A stretch of DNA of 64,000 nt from CAYFHQ01 sp964342805 (GCA_964342805.1 CAYFHQ010000006.1:23282-87281), one strand, 5' to 3'. Shown: positions 1 to 9,396, counted from the first letter of the stretch. Made by a program: numbers and translations. Notes: a model not told the origin generated them from the sequence alone.

Positions 1-469
1 CAATGAAGACCGTCGACTCCAATCGAGTTGCTTCTGTAAACTCTCCATCCACAACAAAACCTTTCAACTCGTCCGGGTGAAGAATATTGTTTTCCAGAGC
101 ATAGGCCGCCGCTTCACGAACTGCACTTCCGTAGGGTTCCATGGTTGCTGGAATTTGTGCTTCATCCAGTGCTTGCTCATGGGTGAATGCCAGGCCGGCC
201 CCTTGGGCACGGGTGAACTTACCCGATGCGACAATGGCATTATATAATGCTGTGATCACTTCAAGCTTTGAAACTGGCTGGGTCGGCTTAAACGTAGCGT
301 CCGCATAGCCGGTCATGATTTCGTGTTCCGATACTTTGAGTATGTACTGTGCCGCCCAATGATCGTCTGCTAGGTCAGTGAAAATCTTCGCTGCGAAGGC
401 AGTGGGCATTGCTGACAACACGAGGACAAATACAAGCCATACCGCTATATGTTTTTTTATGTTGAGCAT
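1..469 (-). CDS. SLH-domain surface protein, 5' part only
   Basis: Only the first 156 codons lie in the window; the gene runs off its left edge. The start is the ATG at 469-467, preceded by GGAGGG five bases upstream. Residues 1-27 form a signal peptide (two lysines, then a Leu/Val/Trp-rich core ending near AFAA). Residues 28-80 are an SLH domain: FTDLADDHWAAQYI, then the turn TGYADATFKP, then PVSKLEVITALYNAI. A second, weaker SLH-like stretch follows (EAAAYALENNILHP, residues ~117-130). SLH domains bind pyruvylated secondary cell-wall polymers, so the product should be secreted and wall-bound. What lies beyond the SLH region cannot be seen. Confidence 0.85.
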   Translation of the reverse strand, partial: MLNIKKHIAVWLVFVLVLSAMPTAFAAKIFTDLADDHWAAQYILKVSEHEIMTGYADATFKPTQPVSKLEVITALYNAIVASGKFTRAQGAGLAFTHEQALDEAQIPATMEPYGSAVREAAAYALENNILHPDELKGFVVDGEFTEATRLESTVFI

Positions 470-505
470 TGTTTCCCTCCATCGTTCCGTGATTAATCTA
501 CTCTC

Positions 506-511
506 ATTATA
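506..511 (-). promoter_or_regulatory. Extended -10 promoter for the partial SLH gene
   Basis: On the minus strand TATAAT is preceded by TGC (TTTGCTATAAT), an extended -10 element, 37 bases upstream of the ATG at 469. No good -35 hexamer sits 16-18 bases away, as is usual for extended -10 promoters. The same TGN-TATAAT form occurs before several other genes in this window. Confidence 0.55.
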
Positions 512-585
512 GCAAACTCAATGTGGAGACAGGATTACAAATTTATGATAATGCAAGGGACTAGCCCATTCAAAGTTCCTATATA

Positions 586-1059
586 TTAGTCTGTTTGATT
601 CACTGCCTGTTCAGGTCCAGGACGTTTTCCATTCCCCCCAACAGCGGAGGACTTAAAGACCCAAAACTTCATAAAAAGGTAGTTAAGGACAACAACTACC
701 ATGGAGGCAACGATCTTAGACGGAAAGTCCATAAAGCCAGCCAAGTCAATAAAGACATACAACAAGGCCATTTCCGCAAGACCTGAAGCCAGGCGGCTGA
801 TATAGAAGTTCCACGCCTCTAGCACCTTACCCATAAAGGTCTTTTTTCCAGAGGGAAAAACCCAGGTGCTATTGGCCACCCAGGCAAAGGTGACCGAAAT
901 CACCCACGACAGGGTATTGGCTATACTATAGTGGGCGCCCATGAGGTTGGCCGCCAAGAAGGTGCCTACACCAATAATGGAGGTGGTCACACCGATAATA
1001 GCATAACGGATGGTTTCTTCAATTTGAGGAGTAATGGTTCTACCAAAAATTTTCTTCAT
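586..1059 (-). CDS. GtrA-family membrane protein (lipid-linked sugar flippase candidate)
   Basis: A 157-aa protein with four hydrophobic segments (about residues 19-38, 46-64, 82-105 and 112-132), matching the GtrA/GtcA family in length and layout. The motif WVFPSGK and the C-terminal FWVFKS are typical. Family members are thought to flip undecaprenyl-phosphate-linked sugars made by a partner GT2 enzyme. That partner is directly upstream with a 10-base gap. The ATG at 1059 is chosen because AAGGA sits seven bases ahead; longer readings would overlap the upstream gene. Role here: glycosylation of wall polymer or S-layer protein (inference). Confidence 0.85.
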   Translation of the reverse strand: MKKIFGRTITPQIEETIRYAIIGVTTSIIGVGTFLAANLMGAHYSIANTLSWVISVTFAWVANSTWVFPSGKKTFMGKVLEAWNFYISRLASGLAEMALLYVFIDLAGFMDFPSKIVASMVVVVLNYLFMKFWVFKSSAVGGNGKRPGPEQAVNQTD

Positions 1060-1069
1060 CACCTTGTCC

Positions 1070-2026
1070 TTAGGAGGCATTGGTCTGGTCCTTTTCAGTA
1101 ACCGCCTTGTTCTGGATGATATAGAGGGGGCGGTTTCGTACTTCTTCATAAATCCGGGCCACGTATTCACCAATGAGACTGATCTGGATCATCAGGATGC
1201 CAAAGAAAAAGAGCATGACTGATATCAGTGACGTCCACCCTTCCACAGCTGGATGACCCATGACTTTAAGAATGATCCAGTAGATCATCCACCCAAAGCT
1301 CCCCAGGGCAATCAGACCCCCAAGGAAACTAAACAATTTTAAGGGTTTATAGGAGAAAGACAGGATGGCGTCAAAGGCCAACTGCATAAGCTTCCAATAG
1401 TTGTACTTGGTTTCCCCTGCATTTCGTGCGTTCCGGTGGTACTCCACAGCAGTCACCTTAAAGCCCACCCAGTGGGTCAGGCCACGGAAAAAGCGGTTGC
1501 GTTCATTCAATTGGTTGAGCTGGTCAACAACCGGACGGGACAACAAGCGAAAGTCTCCAGTGTCCAGGGGAATCTCCGTCTCACTGAAAAAGGACAGGAC
1601 TCGGTAAAAGGCCTTAGACGTTGCCTTCTTTAAAATGGACTCACGTTCCCGGGTCAGGCGCTTGGCAAAGACCACGTCATATCCCTCATGGTACTTTTCC
1701 ACCATTTGCTCAATCACTTCCGGTGGGTCCTGGAGGTCTGCGTCAATAATGACCACGGCGTCTCCACTGACATTTCGAAAACCAGCTGTATTGGCCATTT
1801 CATGGCCAAAATTTCTAGCAAAATCAACATATTTCACCCGGTCATCCACCGCTCTCAGCTTGAGGATTTCCTCCAGGGTTGCGTCGGAACTGCCATCGTT
1901 GACAAAGACAATCTCCCACTCTGTGGCAACCTTGTCCAGCACAGGTGACAATCTATCGTACATGGGTTTAATATTTTCTTCTTCATTATAAGCCGGTATA
2001 ACGACTCCTAAGTTTAGCTTCTTCAA
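1070..2026 (-). CDS. GT2 polyprenyl-phosphate glycosyltransferase (GtrB/CsbB type)
   Basis: A 318-aa membrane-bound family 2 glycosyltransferase. The catalytic part starts with VVIPAYNEEENI (residues 8-19) and contains NDGSSD (43-48), the nucleotide/metal motif DADLQDPPE (95-103), and DTGDFRLLSR with NERNRFFRG in the acceptor region. Two C-terminal membrane helices (about 232-258 and 268-292) are typical of the DPM1-like GtrB/CsbB subgroup, which loads a sugar onto undecaprenyl phosphate on the inner face of the membrane. The start is TTG at 2026 with GGGGAGG seven bases ahead. It forms a two-gene unit with the GtrA protein downstream. The sugar cannot be told from sequence. Confidence 0.9.
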   Translation of the reverse strand: MKKLNLGVVIPAYNEEENIKPMYDRLSPVLDKVATEWEIVFVNDGSSDATLEEILKLRAVDDRVKYVDFARNFGHEMANTAGFRNVSGDAVVIIDADLQDPPEVIEQMVEKYHEGYDVVFAKRLTRERESILKKATSKAFYRVLSFFSETEIPLDTGDFRLLSRPVVDQLNQLNERNRFFRGLTHWVGFKVTAVEYHRNARNAGETKYNYWKLMQLAFDAILSFSYKPLKLFSFLGGLIALGSFGWMIYWIILKVMGHPAVEGWTSLISVMLFFFGILMIQISLIGEYVARIYEEVRNRPLYIIQNKAVTEKDQTNAS

Positions 2027-2053
2027 AGATGTACCTCCCCTTACTACTGCCCC

Positions 2054-2059
2054 ATTATA
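2054..2059 (-). promoter_or_regulatory. Extended -10 promoter for the GT2-GtrA pair
   Basis: TGATATAAT on the minus strand lies in the 39-base gap between the TadE-like gene and the TTG start at 2026. No clear -35 is seen. It would give a leader of about 20 bases, so the glycosyltransferase pair may be transcribed apart from the pilus genes. Confidence 0.45.
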
Positions 2060-2065
2060 TCATTG

Positions 2066-2584
2066 CTACCTGTTCACGGGAAGTGTATAGACTTGGTAGA
2101 CCTTGAGGTCAATGGTGTCCCTACCCTCAGGTGTCACTTGACTGTTATAAAAATGAGGTTGTATGGGGACGATCAGGGTCACGGCCATGCCTGGCCGGGT
2201 GTGTTTTACCCCCTTGAGGTCCGTCCAGGGCACCTTGGCTGAGTCAAACAAGTCCAGGTCCTCAATTATGACCTGGTCATCTGCAATGGAGGTGGTCTGG
2301 GGGTACATATCAGGACCAAGCCGCATGTTGTCTTGCAGGGCCTTTTCCAGCCGGCTTCTCAGCTGGGCCGAATAGGTCACCTCCTGCTGGGAAAAGGCCT
2401 CCCATTCAATCCCCTTAATTGACTCCCTCATGGAACTATGGACCTGTTGCTGGATGACCGTTTGTACAATCCGGCCATAGGCCTTTTCAAAGAGAACAGC
2501 GTACAAAGGGAAGAAGAGAAAAACGACTAGGGTGGCCAAGAGTATAACAAAGCCCACACCGGCATGGCCTTTTTGCCCACCCAT
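2066..2584 (-). CDS. TadE-like single-pass pilus-type protein
   Basis: A 172-aa protein beginning MGGQKGHAGVGFVILLATLVVFLFFPLY: a short polar leader, a Gly-Phe-rich start and one long membrane helix, then a polar external domain. This is the layout of TadE/TadF-type minor pilins and other class III-prepilin-like proteins of Flp pilus loci. Residues ~40-90 are charged and likely helical; the C-terminal half is beta-rich. The ATG at 2584 overlaps the upstream stop by one base (TGATG), so the two genes are translationally coupled; a TTG one codon earlier is also possible. No Tad ATPase or secretin is in the window, so the assignment rests on shape only. Confidence 0.55.
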   Translation of the reverse strand: MGGQKGHAGVGFVILLATLVVFLFFPLYAVLFEKAYGRIVQTVIQQQVHSSMRESIKGIEWEAFSQQEVTYSAQLRSRLEKALQDNMRLGPDMYPQTTSIADDQVIIEDLDLFDSAKVPWTDLKGVKHTRPGMAVTLIVPIQPHFYNSQVTPEGRDTIDLKVYQVYTLPVNR

Positions 2585-2967
2585 CAATGGACCAACTTCC
2601 GGTTTTCACTGATGTGGCGATAGGCCAAAACAAGGTCTTCCGAGGACCAGGACAACCAGTTCAAATTGTCAAAGGACATGACCCCTTCGATTTCCACTTC
2701 CATGGCCTGGCCGTAGGGGGTCTGACCAGGCTTGGGTGCCCTGATCTGGACGTCCTTCAGGCCCATTTTTACAAGGGCCTCCCGGAGCCTATCTTCATGG
2801 TCATCACCCAGTCCCCCCTGGCGATCAATGGTAGCCTGGTAGGTGGAACACAAGAGCTGAAAATCCACGTGGTTGTTGAGGGGGATAAAAAACTGCATAA
2901 ACCCCACAACCACCACTAAAAACAACACGACACAAACTGTAAAAACGATATACTCACCACTGCCCAT
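2584..2967 (-). CDS. Small membrane-anchored protein, TadE/DUF4320-like
   Basis: A 127-aa protein with an N-terminal membrane helix (residues 6-29, IVFTVCVVLFLVVVVGFMQFF) and a soluble domain of about 95 residues containing DDHEDRLREALVKMGLKDVQI. It resembles the small TadE/DUF4320-type proteins of clostridial pilus loci, but no diagnostic catalytic motif is visible. The ATG at 2967 follows AGGAGGGG. It is the first gene of a pair with the TadE-like gene and overlaps its start. The two probably act together in the membrane (inference from coupling). Confidence 0.5.
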   Translation of the reverse strand: MGSGEYIVFTVCVVLFLVVVVGFMQFFIPLNNHVDFQLLCSTYQATIDRQGGLGDDHEDRLREALVKMGLKDVQIRAPKPGQTPYGQAMEVEIEGVMSFDNLNWLSWSSEDLVLAYRHISENRKLVH

Positions 2968-3034
2968 AGCCCCTCCTAAACTTCCACATATTGGTTTTCG
3001 TCATTTTATATTACCATTAATTGTAAACCCACGC

Positions 3035-3064
3035 AAGAAAACCGCCCCCTTAAAGGAAGCGGTT
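3035..3064 (-). terminator. Rho-independent terminator after the PAS-GGDEF-EAL gene
   Basis: Minus strand: 10-bp stem AACCGCTTCC / GGGGGCGGTT (two G-U pairs) with loop TTTAA, followed by TTCTT. It lies 65 bases past the stop at 3129. The T tract is short and interrupted. Confidence 0.65.
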
Positions 3065-3128
3065 ATACTTATTACCCTTCTATTTCAGCTAACCTTCTAT
3101 ATCAGCCCTAGACCTCGACTCCTTCAAC

Positions 3129-5564
3129 CTAAGTAGCCTGCAACATCTGGACCCAATAAGCCAAGGGCTGGGGCCGGCCAAACAAGTAACCTTGACCATA
3201 CTGGCACCCTCTACTCTTGAGCCACTCAAACTGGTCTGCTGTCTCTATCCCCTCTGCCACAAGGGGGATGTCTAGTTCATTGAACATGCCCATGACCGCC
3301 CGAATAACAGCTACAGACCGTTCATTTTTTCCAATCCCCTTCACAAAGGACTGGTCAATCTTCACCTTGTCGATATCCATGGTGGTCAACTGGCCCAAGG
3401 AGGAATAACCAGTCCCAAAGTCATCAATGGAGACAGCTATGCCCATGGCCTTGAGGGCCCGCATGATCCGGTTGAGCTGGAAGTAGTCCTGCATGTAGGC
3501 AGACTCGGTCAACTCAATATCAATGCCTTTTTCTGCCCCATTCAATACCACCACATTACAGATATTGCGGACAAAATCAAAGTGCTGCAACTGCAAGGGC
3601 GACACATTGACCGACAGGAAGTAGGCAGCCTCACCCTTGTCTCTGAGGACAGCCAAGTCCTTGGTTCCCTGCTCTAAGGCAAAGTTACCCAGGGTATGGA
3701 TAATGCCCGATTTTTCAGCTAGGGGAATGAAGCGACCTGGCGAGACCATACCAAACTCAGGACTCTTCCACCGCATGAGGGCTTCAAAGCCAGCGATGGA
3801 CCGGTCCACCATTCGTACAATGGGCTGGTAGTACATCTCCAGTTCATTCCGGCCAACAGCATTGCGAAGGGCCTCCCGGAGTTGGTAGTCCCCCATCATG
3901 GCATTCCTGAGGACGTGGGTGAACATCCGGACCTTTTGCCCGGTGGGCTTCTTGGCTTCATTGAGGGCCAGCTCTGCATTGGACACTAGGGTTTCCTCGT
4001 CCATGCCGTGTTCCGGATACATGGCTATCCCCATGCGGACATCCAGGAGCATCCGTTTCTTCTGTAACTGGAAGGGCCTTGTGAGCTTGGCCAGTAAGTC
4101 CTCCGTTGTTCGACTGACTTCATCGTCCTCCCCAAACAAGAGGAAGGAAAAGGTATCTCCACCCATCCGGGCAATCATGGCGTCCTCTCCCAAGTGTTTG
4201 CGGAGTTGAGAAGACAACTTCTGCAAGAGCGCATCTCCAAAAAGATGGCCTTGGTTGTCGTTGATTTCCTTAAAATCTTTGATGTCCAGGTTGACCAAAT
4301 AGAAACCCTTGCCTTCACCACTTTCCGAAATCAGCTTGCTGATCCGGTTCAAGAAGGCGTCCCGGTTGTCAAGACCCGTCAAGCTGTCCGTATAAATCAT
4401 GTCAAAAATGTCGGTGGGCGCGTCTTTGGAGCTGGTGGCATAAGACAGGAGCATGCCCCACTTATTGTTGGGCAGGACGGTTTCATAAGCCGTTAAAATC
4501 ACGTCCACCTCACGGCCCGTTTGGCTGATGCGCCTTACCGGTTTGGTGTAGACCTTGCCTTGCTTTAAATATTCAATGATCTCGTCACATTCTTCCAGGG
4601 GCTTTCCATTGCCGATCCAAAACCGAAGAGAGGTTCCTACAACAGTTGCCTTTACCAGCTGGAACATGTCCTCAGCTGAGGCATTGAGGTCTACAATGCG
4701 GGCCTGCTCGTCCACTAAAAACATGGCACTATGGACATTCTGAAAGAGACTACTGAACATCTTATTCTGGTTGTCCCGCTCCCGCTTAAAGCGGTAGGGC
4801 TCGGTGAGTTCCCGGGTGATGGCCAGGATGTAGTTCTTGTGATTGTAGCGTAGGGCCTGGGCGGTCACCTCAATGGGCCCCTTGTCGAGACCTCGGATTT
4901 GCTCCCGGATTTGCAAATGGACATGACCATCATTTTTCAGGGTTTCCAGGGCGTCACGGATTTCTGAGTTTTCCACCAGGGGCAGGACTTTTTCCACCGG
5001 CTGGCCAATGAGTCCCTCGGGTTTCATGCCCAGGCGGTGGGCCACTGCAGGGCCTACCTCGATAAAGGTCTGGGGGACCAGGTTGTCGTCGGTTTCCATG
5101 ACAAAAATGCCGTCATCCATGGCGTTGATCATGACTTCGTTCTTTTGTAATTCATGGACATACCGTTTCATGTATTCATTCTTTTTGGTCTCGTCTTCCA
5201 GGATCACATAGAGGTAGTCCTTGTCCTCCAGGGTCATGGGCATGGTATGAATCCGGACATTTTTTACCTTGCCGTTTTCGAGGGTTTGAATACAATGACA
5301 CCGGCCTGCCGATCCGTCAAAGCAAGACTGGGGCAGGTCGTTATAGGATATGGTTTCGGAAATAGACTCAAAGTTGAGTCCAATCAGTTGGTCATTGGCG
5401 TATCCGTAAAATTCAAGGGAGGCCTGGTTGGCCCTTTGAATGATAAAGGTCTTGGGGTCCATGAGTAGTTGGGGGATTTGCATGTTGTCAAAGATGTTGG
5501 AGAAGCACTGGGCTTGCTCGTAGGCAATGGATATTTGGTCCATTGGGTTTGATTGTATGGTCAT
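3129..5564 (-). CDS. PAS-PAS-PAS-GGDEF-EAL c-di-GMP protein
   Basis: An 811-aa cytoplasmic signalling protein. Three PAS-like sensor domains (about residues 20-120, 135-250, 270-380) precede a GGDEF domain (about 395-550) and an EAL domain (about 560-805). The GGDEF motif reads GGDTF near residue 468, so cyclase activity is doubtful. The EAL domain keeps EAL (E594), ELTES, DDFGTGYSSLG, KIDQSF and AEGIET, the residues needed for metal binding and c-di-GMP hydrolysis. The likely role is a sensor-controlled phosphodiesterase. The ATG at 5564 is preferred over the one at 5570 because GAGGTG then sits seven bases upstream. No membrane segment or signal peptide is seen. Confidence 0.9.
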   Translation of the reverse strand: MTIQSNPMDQISIAYEQAQCFSNIFDNMQIPQLLMDPKTFIIQRANQASLEFYGYANDQLIGLNFESISETISYNDLPQSCFDGSAGRCHCIQTLENGKVKNVRIHTMPMTLEDKDYLYVILEDETKKNEYMKRYVHELQKNEVMINAMDDGIFVMETDDNLVPQTFIEVGPAVAHRLGMKPEGLIGQPVEKVLPLVENSEIRDALETLKNDGHVHLQIREQIRGLDKGPIEVTAQALRYNHKNYILAITRELTEPYRFKRERDNQNKMFSSLFQNVHSAMFLVDEQARIVDLNASAEDMFQLVKATVVGTSLRFWIGNGKPLEECDEIIEYLKQGKVYTKPVRRISQTGREVDVILTAYETVLPNNKWGMLLSYATSSKDAPTDIFDMIYTDSLTGLDNRDAFLNRISKLISESGEGKGFYLVNLDIKDFKEINDNQGHLFGDALLQKLSSQLRKHLGEDAMIARMGGDTFSFLLFGEDDEVSRTTEDLLAKLTRPFQLQKKRMLLDVRMGIAMYPEHGMDEETLVSNAELALNEAKKPTGQKVRMFTHVLRNAMMGDYQLREALRNAVGRNELEMYYQPIVRMVDRSIAGFEALMRWKSPEFGMVSPGRFIPLAEKSGIIHTLGNFALEQGTKDLAVLRDKGEAAYFLSVNVSPLQLQHFDFVRNICNVVVLNGAEKGIDIELTESAYMQDYFQLNRIMRALKAMGIAVSIDDFGTGYSSLGQLTTMDIDKVKIDQSFVKGIGKNERSVAVIRAVMGMFNELDIPLVAEGIETADQFEWLKSRGCQYGQGYLFGRPQPLAYWVQMLQAT

Positions 5565-5698
5565 CCACATTCACCTCATTTCCTTACTCATACTGATACC
5601 ACTTTCACTCAATGGTAATCAGAACGAATGCTGTCGGAAATGGTCGAACGGGGTCTTTTCAATGGGTCTAGTCATGGATTTTCTTCTTACACTTCCAT

Positions 5699-5739
5699 AA
5701 AAAAGTCCATGCAGTTTCCCCCTAGGGACTTGCATGGAC
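5699..5739 (-). terminator. Terminator after the SLH/Ig-like gene
   Basis: Minus strand: GTCCATGCA pairs with TGCATGGAC (9 bp) around a 17-base loop, followed by six T. It starts 26 bases past the stop at 5765. Confidence 0.8.
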
Positions 5740-5764
5740 AGGTAAAAAACGGCAAGGGTTTTGG

Positions 5765-8700
5765 TTATTGGTTCATAAGTGCTTTGACCATTTGCATGGC
5801 TTCAGCACGGGTTGCATTGTTTAAGGGTTTGAAATCCCCGCCCTGGTATCCAGAAATAATTTCCTGATAACGGGCTGCAATTACTGCCTTAGCAGCATAA
5901 TCTCTTATGTCTGTCTGGTCGGTGAAATCGGTTGCCAGACCCTTCATTTCCACACCATAGGCTTTCTGATAGGCTTTGGCAATCATAACAGACATATCCT
6001 GTCTGGTGACAAGAGCGTCCGGTGCGAAATTCCCTTCCCCAACGCCGCTGACAAGGCCATTTGCACCTGCCAGGGCTACGGACTTCGCATACCAAGCGTC
6101 ATCTTCAACGTCTCTGAAATTGCCATCTACTTGCCCCTCTAGCTCAAGCATGTTGGCAAGGAGGGCTGCGAACTCTGCTCGCGTAATCTCTTGATTTGGC
6201 TTGACTTCATGATCGGTCATCATAGCTGTTGGAAGAACATTTTGAGCGATCATGGTCTCGATGGTTTCCTTGGCCCAGTGGGCCTGCGTGTCCACTAAAG
6301 GTACATGGGTTTCCATAACTGCAAAGGTACCCAAGGCCGTAACGGACGCTTCTAACTGCCCCTCTACCAGCTTGCTTCGAACCGGATGCCACTGGCCATT
6401 TTCATCTTGTCGGTAGATGGATAGCTTGTGGACGTTGGTCTCACTGGCGTCCACCGGAACAGACAAGTTGACTGGGTGGCTTGACGCACCCATTTCCCCT
6501 TCTAAGCCAAGGGTAAAGTTGGCAGTCGTTGTTTTCAGTGTCTTTCCACCCTCTAAGGGCACAATGGCTGATGGGGACTCACCCGCCTGGTCAGCTTGGC
6601 TGGAAGACTTCACAATCACCCTTGTCTGACCTTGTATTTCAGACAAGCGTTCAGAAGGAATGGTCACTTGAACTGCGTCTGTTGCAACCTTCACATCTGC
6701 CTTGTCACTGGCTAACTTGTCCAGGGTCTCTTCCTCCAAACGAATGGATAGATCCTTAGACGGTTGATTTCCTAATGCAAGGGTAACGACTGGTCGCAAG
6801 GTCGCTTCTAGTACTTTTGCGTCCTGAACTTTACCTTCTAAAGCTGCCTTGGCCTCAGCGGACTCATCCAAAGACTTTTCCACTAGGGCAAGATCCAAGG
6901 ACACGCTGACACCCTCTATGGACTCCGTGGTCTCCAGATCGGTGATCATACCTGCTTTTTCCATGACCTTGTCTGTAATCCGCTCGAACTCACGGCGGAG
7001 TTTATGGACGTTGGCTGCATCGTAATCCTTTTCAAGGGCCGTAAGGATGGTTTGTTCTATCAGGGTTGCTGCTAACTCATTGGAAGCAGCCACCGATAAA
7101 TCACTCCGCTCGAACATGGCTTCTGCTAGCTTGGTCACTTCTTGCACAATAGCCACAGCGTCTTTGGCATTGACTCGGGCCTCGGCCATATCTTTTTGTA
7201 GTTCAAGGGCCACAGCTTCCACTTCCGCCTTGGCCTCTTCTGCCTTCATGGTCTTTACTTTTCCGGTCAGTCCCTTTGCCTTGTCGAGGTTGTCTGAAGT
7301 GAACTTTTTGCCCACTTGAACAGGTTCCTTTGCCACAAGGACCTTGACTGGTGTAGGTGCTGCAGGAAGTTGACTTGGGGTTTCGGTTGTTGGGGTATTT
7401 GACGGTCTTGGTCCAGGTGTTGAACCGCCAGCGCTACTACCACTTCCGCTATTGCCTCCACTGGAACCACCAGTGTTTCCACCGGAATTACCTCCCGTAT
7501 TACCACCTGTATTGCCTCCAGTGTTACCACTGTCGGTTGGCTTTGACTTGTCTTTCACTACGATGTTCAGATGATCACTCCAACCACCCAGAGATACGGT
7601 GATTTTGGACGTCCCTTTCTTTAAGGCCTGAATGGCGCCTTGATTGTCAACAGAAATGACGTCCCCCCTGGAAGAAGTGATTCCTAGGTTAATCCAAGGT
7701 AAGGTAAAGGTCTCTTTGGCAGTCGTCTCAGGATTGGTCGCAGTTGCCACTGCCTTCACCTGCCGTCTGTCACCCACGGTCATTTTCTTGTCCATACTTT
7801 GAATGTTCAAGGCTTCAATTTGAACAACTTGGAACTTCTGAACGACTTCCTTTCCATCGTAGAGTACATGCAGACGGTAGTCTCCTGTGGCCCAATCATT
7901 TGGTATAACAATATTTTGTTGGGCATGACCAACTGCATTGGCTTTGAAGTTTCTTGAACCAATCAGTTTGTCGTCTTTAAATATCTTGTATGCCCCTTCA
8001 CCGAACTTGTGGGCTACATCAAAACGGAAGACGAGCCCGTTACCAGCAGCTACAAGTCCTAAGTCCTTGGCCAGGTCAGGTTCAACAACCACAGGTTTTT
8101 CAACAGCACTTGTGGTCCATTCTTTAATGGTTGCGCCACCTATGAGGAAAACCAGTCTCGTCTCACCCAGCAAGTGATCCTGGCTTAGACGGAGGGTCTT
8201 GCTGAACTGTCCCTTGTTGTCAGTTATGACAGAAAGAACATTTTTCAGATTTCCTTCTTGGTCATACACCTTCAGGTCTACTTCCACAAAAGCAGTAGAT
8301 TTTGACCCGTGGCTTATCGTCCCTACCATGGTGTAGGCTTTGTCTACCTGCATTTGGGTTGGCGGAGAATCCAACTCTATGCCATATGCATGTCGCTCGT
8401 CAACTGTGACTTGGACTTCATGACGGACGTCTCCCAGTTGAGCTTGAATGGTCACAAGCCCCGGCCCTTTAGCAGTCACCTGGCCACTCTGGTCTACTGT
8501 AGCAACACTTGGGTCTGAACTTGTAAAGGTCATGTTTTTGTTGGGAATGACCCCAATATTTTTACTCCCTGTGGATAAGGCTTCAATCCGGAGGGTATGG
8601 GCTTCTCCCACAAACATTTTTGATGGCAACTCCTGAATAAGTATGCCCGTGTATTTCACTAGATTAAACCTATATTTTGTTAACTTACCATTGCAGTGGA

Positions 8701-9313
8701 CCTCTATGTCATAGGTCCCTAAAGGCCATGAATGATCTACTTCAATGGTCGTGTTGATTTCCTTGTTTGAACCCGTATTGAAGTTGCGGGTGTCAACCAC
8801 AACGTTATCCTTTCGAATACGAAGGGTGAGGTCACTATTTGCCCGGTCGCTGGTATAGGTAAAAGGAATTACGCTATAACTGCCCACGTCAGGTAATTGG
8901 ATAGGATCTGGTTGGTCTGGTCCTGGTTCTGGTCCCATAAGGGTCACGTCAAGGGTCTGAATGACTTGACCATCACATTCAAACTGAATGGATCCCGCTC
9001 CTAGCGCCATCCCATCTGGAAAAACAAGGGTCGTCTGATACGCCCCATCCTTATTGGTTTGGAAGGTACGGGCACCTTTCAATGTGCCATGGACGTCAAA
9101 CACCTTGTATTGAACGTCTATATACTTCACAGACCGACCACTATTGGCCAGTAGAACCTCAATGGGATAGGCCTTGCCCGTATAGACTTGTTCTGGTAGC
9201 CCAGTCACAGTCAATCCCCAAGCAGAGTCTGCAAAAATCGGCATAGCGCATGAGGTCAATAGCACGAGGACCAATAACATGGAGATCAACCGTTTTGAAC
9301 TTGGGTTGTACAT
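5765..9313 (-). CDS. SLH-anchored protein with Ig-like/Big2 domains
   Basis: An 1182-aa secreted surface protein. Signal peptide at residues 1-28 (LLVLVLLTSCAMPIFA). Residues ~30-590 are beta-rich Ig-like modules, including Big2 units with signatures such as FTSSDPSVATVDQSGQVTAKG. A Gly/Asn/Ser/Thr/Pro linker follows (~591-655), then a helical/beta part, then three C-terminal SLH domains (~1000-1182) with FRDVEDDAWYAKSV and the turn EIISGYQGGDFKP. It should be bound to the wall by its C terminus. A cysteine in the signal peptide resembles a lipobox, but SLH domains and the AFAD-type cleavage site favour normal processing. ATG at 9313 is preferred: GGAGG lies seven bases ahead. It follows the subtilase gene by 83 bases, with a hairpin but no evident promoter between them. 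Confidence 0.88.
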   Translation of the reverse strand: MYNPSSKRLISMLLVLVLLTSCAMPIFADSAWGLTVTGLPEQVYTGKAYPIEVLLANSGRSVKYIDVQYKVFDVHGTLKGARTFQTNKDGAYQTTLVFPDGMALGAGSIQFECDGQVIQTLDVTLMGPEPGPDQPDPIQLPDVGSYSVIPFTYTSDRANSDLTLRIRKDNVVVDTRNFNTGSNKEINTTIEVDHSWPLGTYDIEVHCNGKLTKYRFNLVKYTGILIQELPSKMFVGEAHTLRIEALSTGSKNIGVIPNKNMTFTSSDPSVATVDQSGQVTAKGPGLVTIQAQLGDVRHEVQVTVDERHAYGIELDSPPTQMQVDKAYTMVGTISHGSKSTAFVEVDLKVYDQEGNLKNVLSVITDNKGQFSKTLRLSQDHLLGETRLVFLIGGATIKEWTTSAVEKPVVVEPDLAKDLGLVAAGNGLVFRFDVAHKFGEGAYKIFKDDKLIGSRNFKANAVGHAQQNIVIPNDWATGDYRLHVLYDGKEVVQKFQVVQIEALNIQSMDKKMTVGDRRQVKAVATATNPETTAKETFTLPWINLGITSSRGDVISVDNQGAIQALKKGTSKITVSLGGWSDHLNIVVKDKSKPTDSGNTGGNTGGNTGGNSGGNTGGSSGGNSGSGSSAGGSTPGPRPSNTPTTETPSQLPAAPTPVKVLVAKEPVQVGKKFTSDNLDKAKGLTGKVKTMKAEEAKAEVEAVALELQKDMAEARVNAKDAVAIVQEVTKLAEAMFERSDLSVAASNELAATLIEQTILTALEKDYDAANVHKLRREFERITDKVMEKAGMITDLETTESIEGVSVSLDLALVEKSLDESAEAKAALEGKVQDAKVLEATLRPVVTLALGNQPSKDLSIRLEEETLDKLASDKADVKVATDAVQVTIPSERLSEIQGQTRVIVKSSSQADQAGESPSAIVPLEGGKTLKTTTANFTLGLEGEMGASSHPVNLSVPVDASETNVHKLSIYRQDENGQWHPVRSKLVEGQLEASVTALGTFAVMETHVPLVDTQAHWAKETIETMIAQNVLPTAMMTDHEVKPNQEITRAEFAALLANMLELEGQVDGNFRDVEDDAWYAKSVALAGANGLVSGVGEGNFAPDALVTRQDMSVMIAKAYQKAYGVEMKGLATDFTDQTDIRDYAAKAVIAARYQEIISGYQGGDFKPLNNATRAEAMQMVKALMNQ

Positions 9314-9330
9314 GATTTTCCTCCTTGTGG

Positions 9331-9360
9331 AAAATGCAGAGGGCATGAAGGGCCCTCTGC
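9331..9360 (-). terminator. Intercistronic hairpin with short T tract
   Basis: Minus strand: GCAGAGGGC / GCCCTCTGC, a perfect 9-bp stem with a 7-base loop, followed by ATTTTCC. It sits between the subtilase stop and the Shine-Dalgarno of the next gene, which is only a few bases further on. It is either a leaky terminator or an mRNA stability element. Confidence 0.55.
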
Positions 9361-9396
9361 ACAGGTTGTCGCTTAACGACAAGTTGGAGACGCTCT

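Noticed and set aside
1060..1173. Longer N terminus for the GtrA protein
   Set aside because: It overlaps the glycosyltransferase gene and adds a basic stretch unlike the family; the ATG at 1059 has AAGGA at the right distance.
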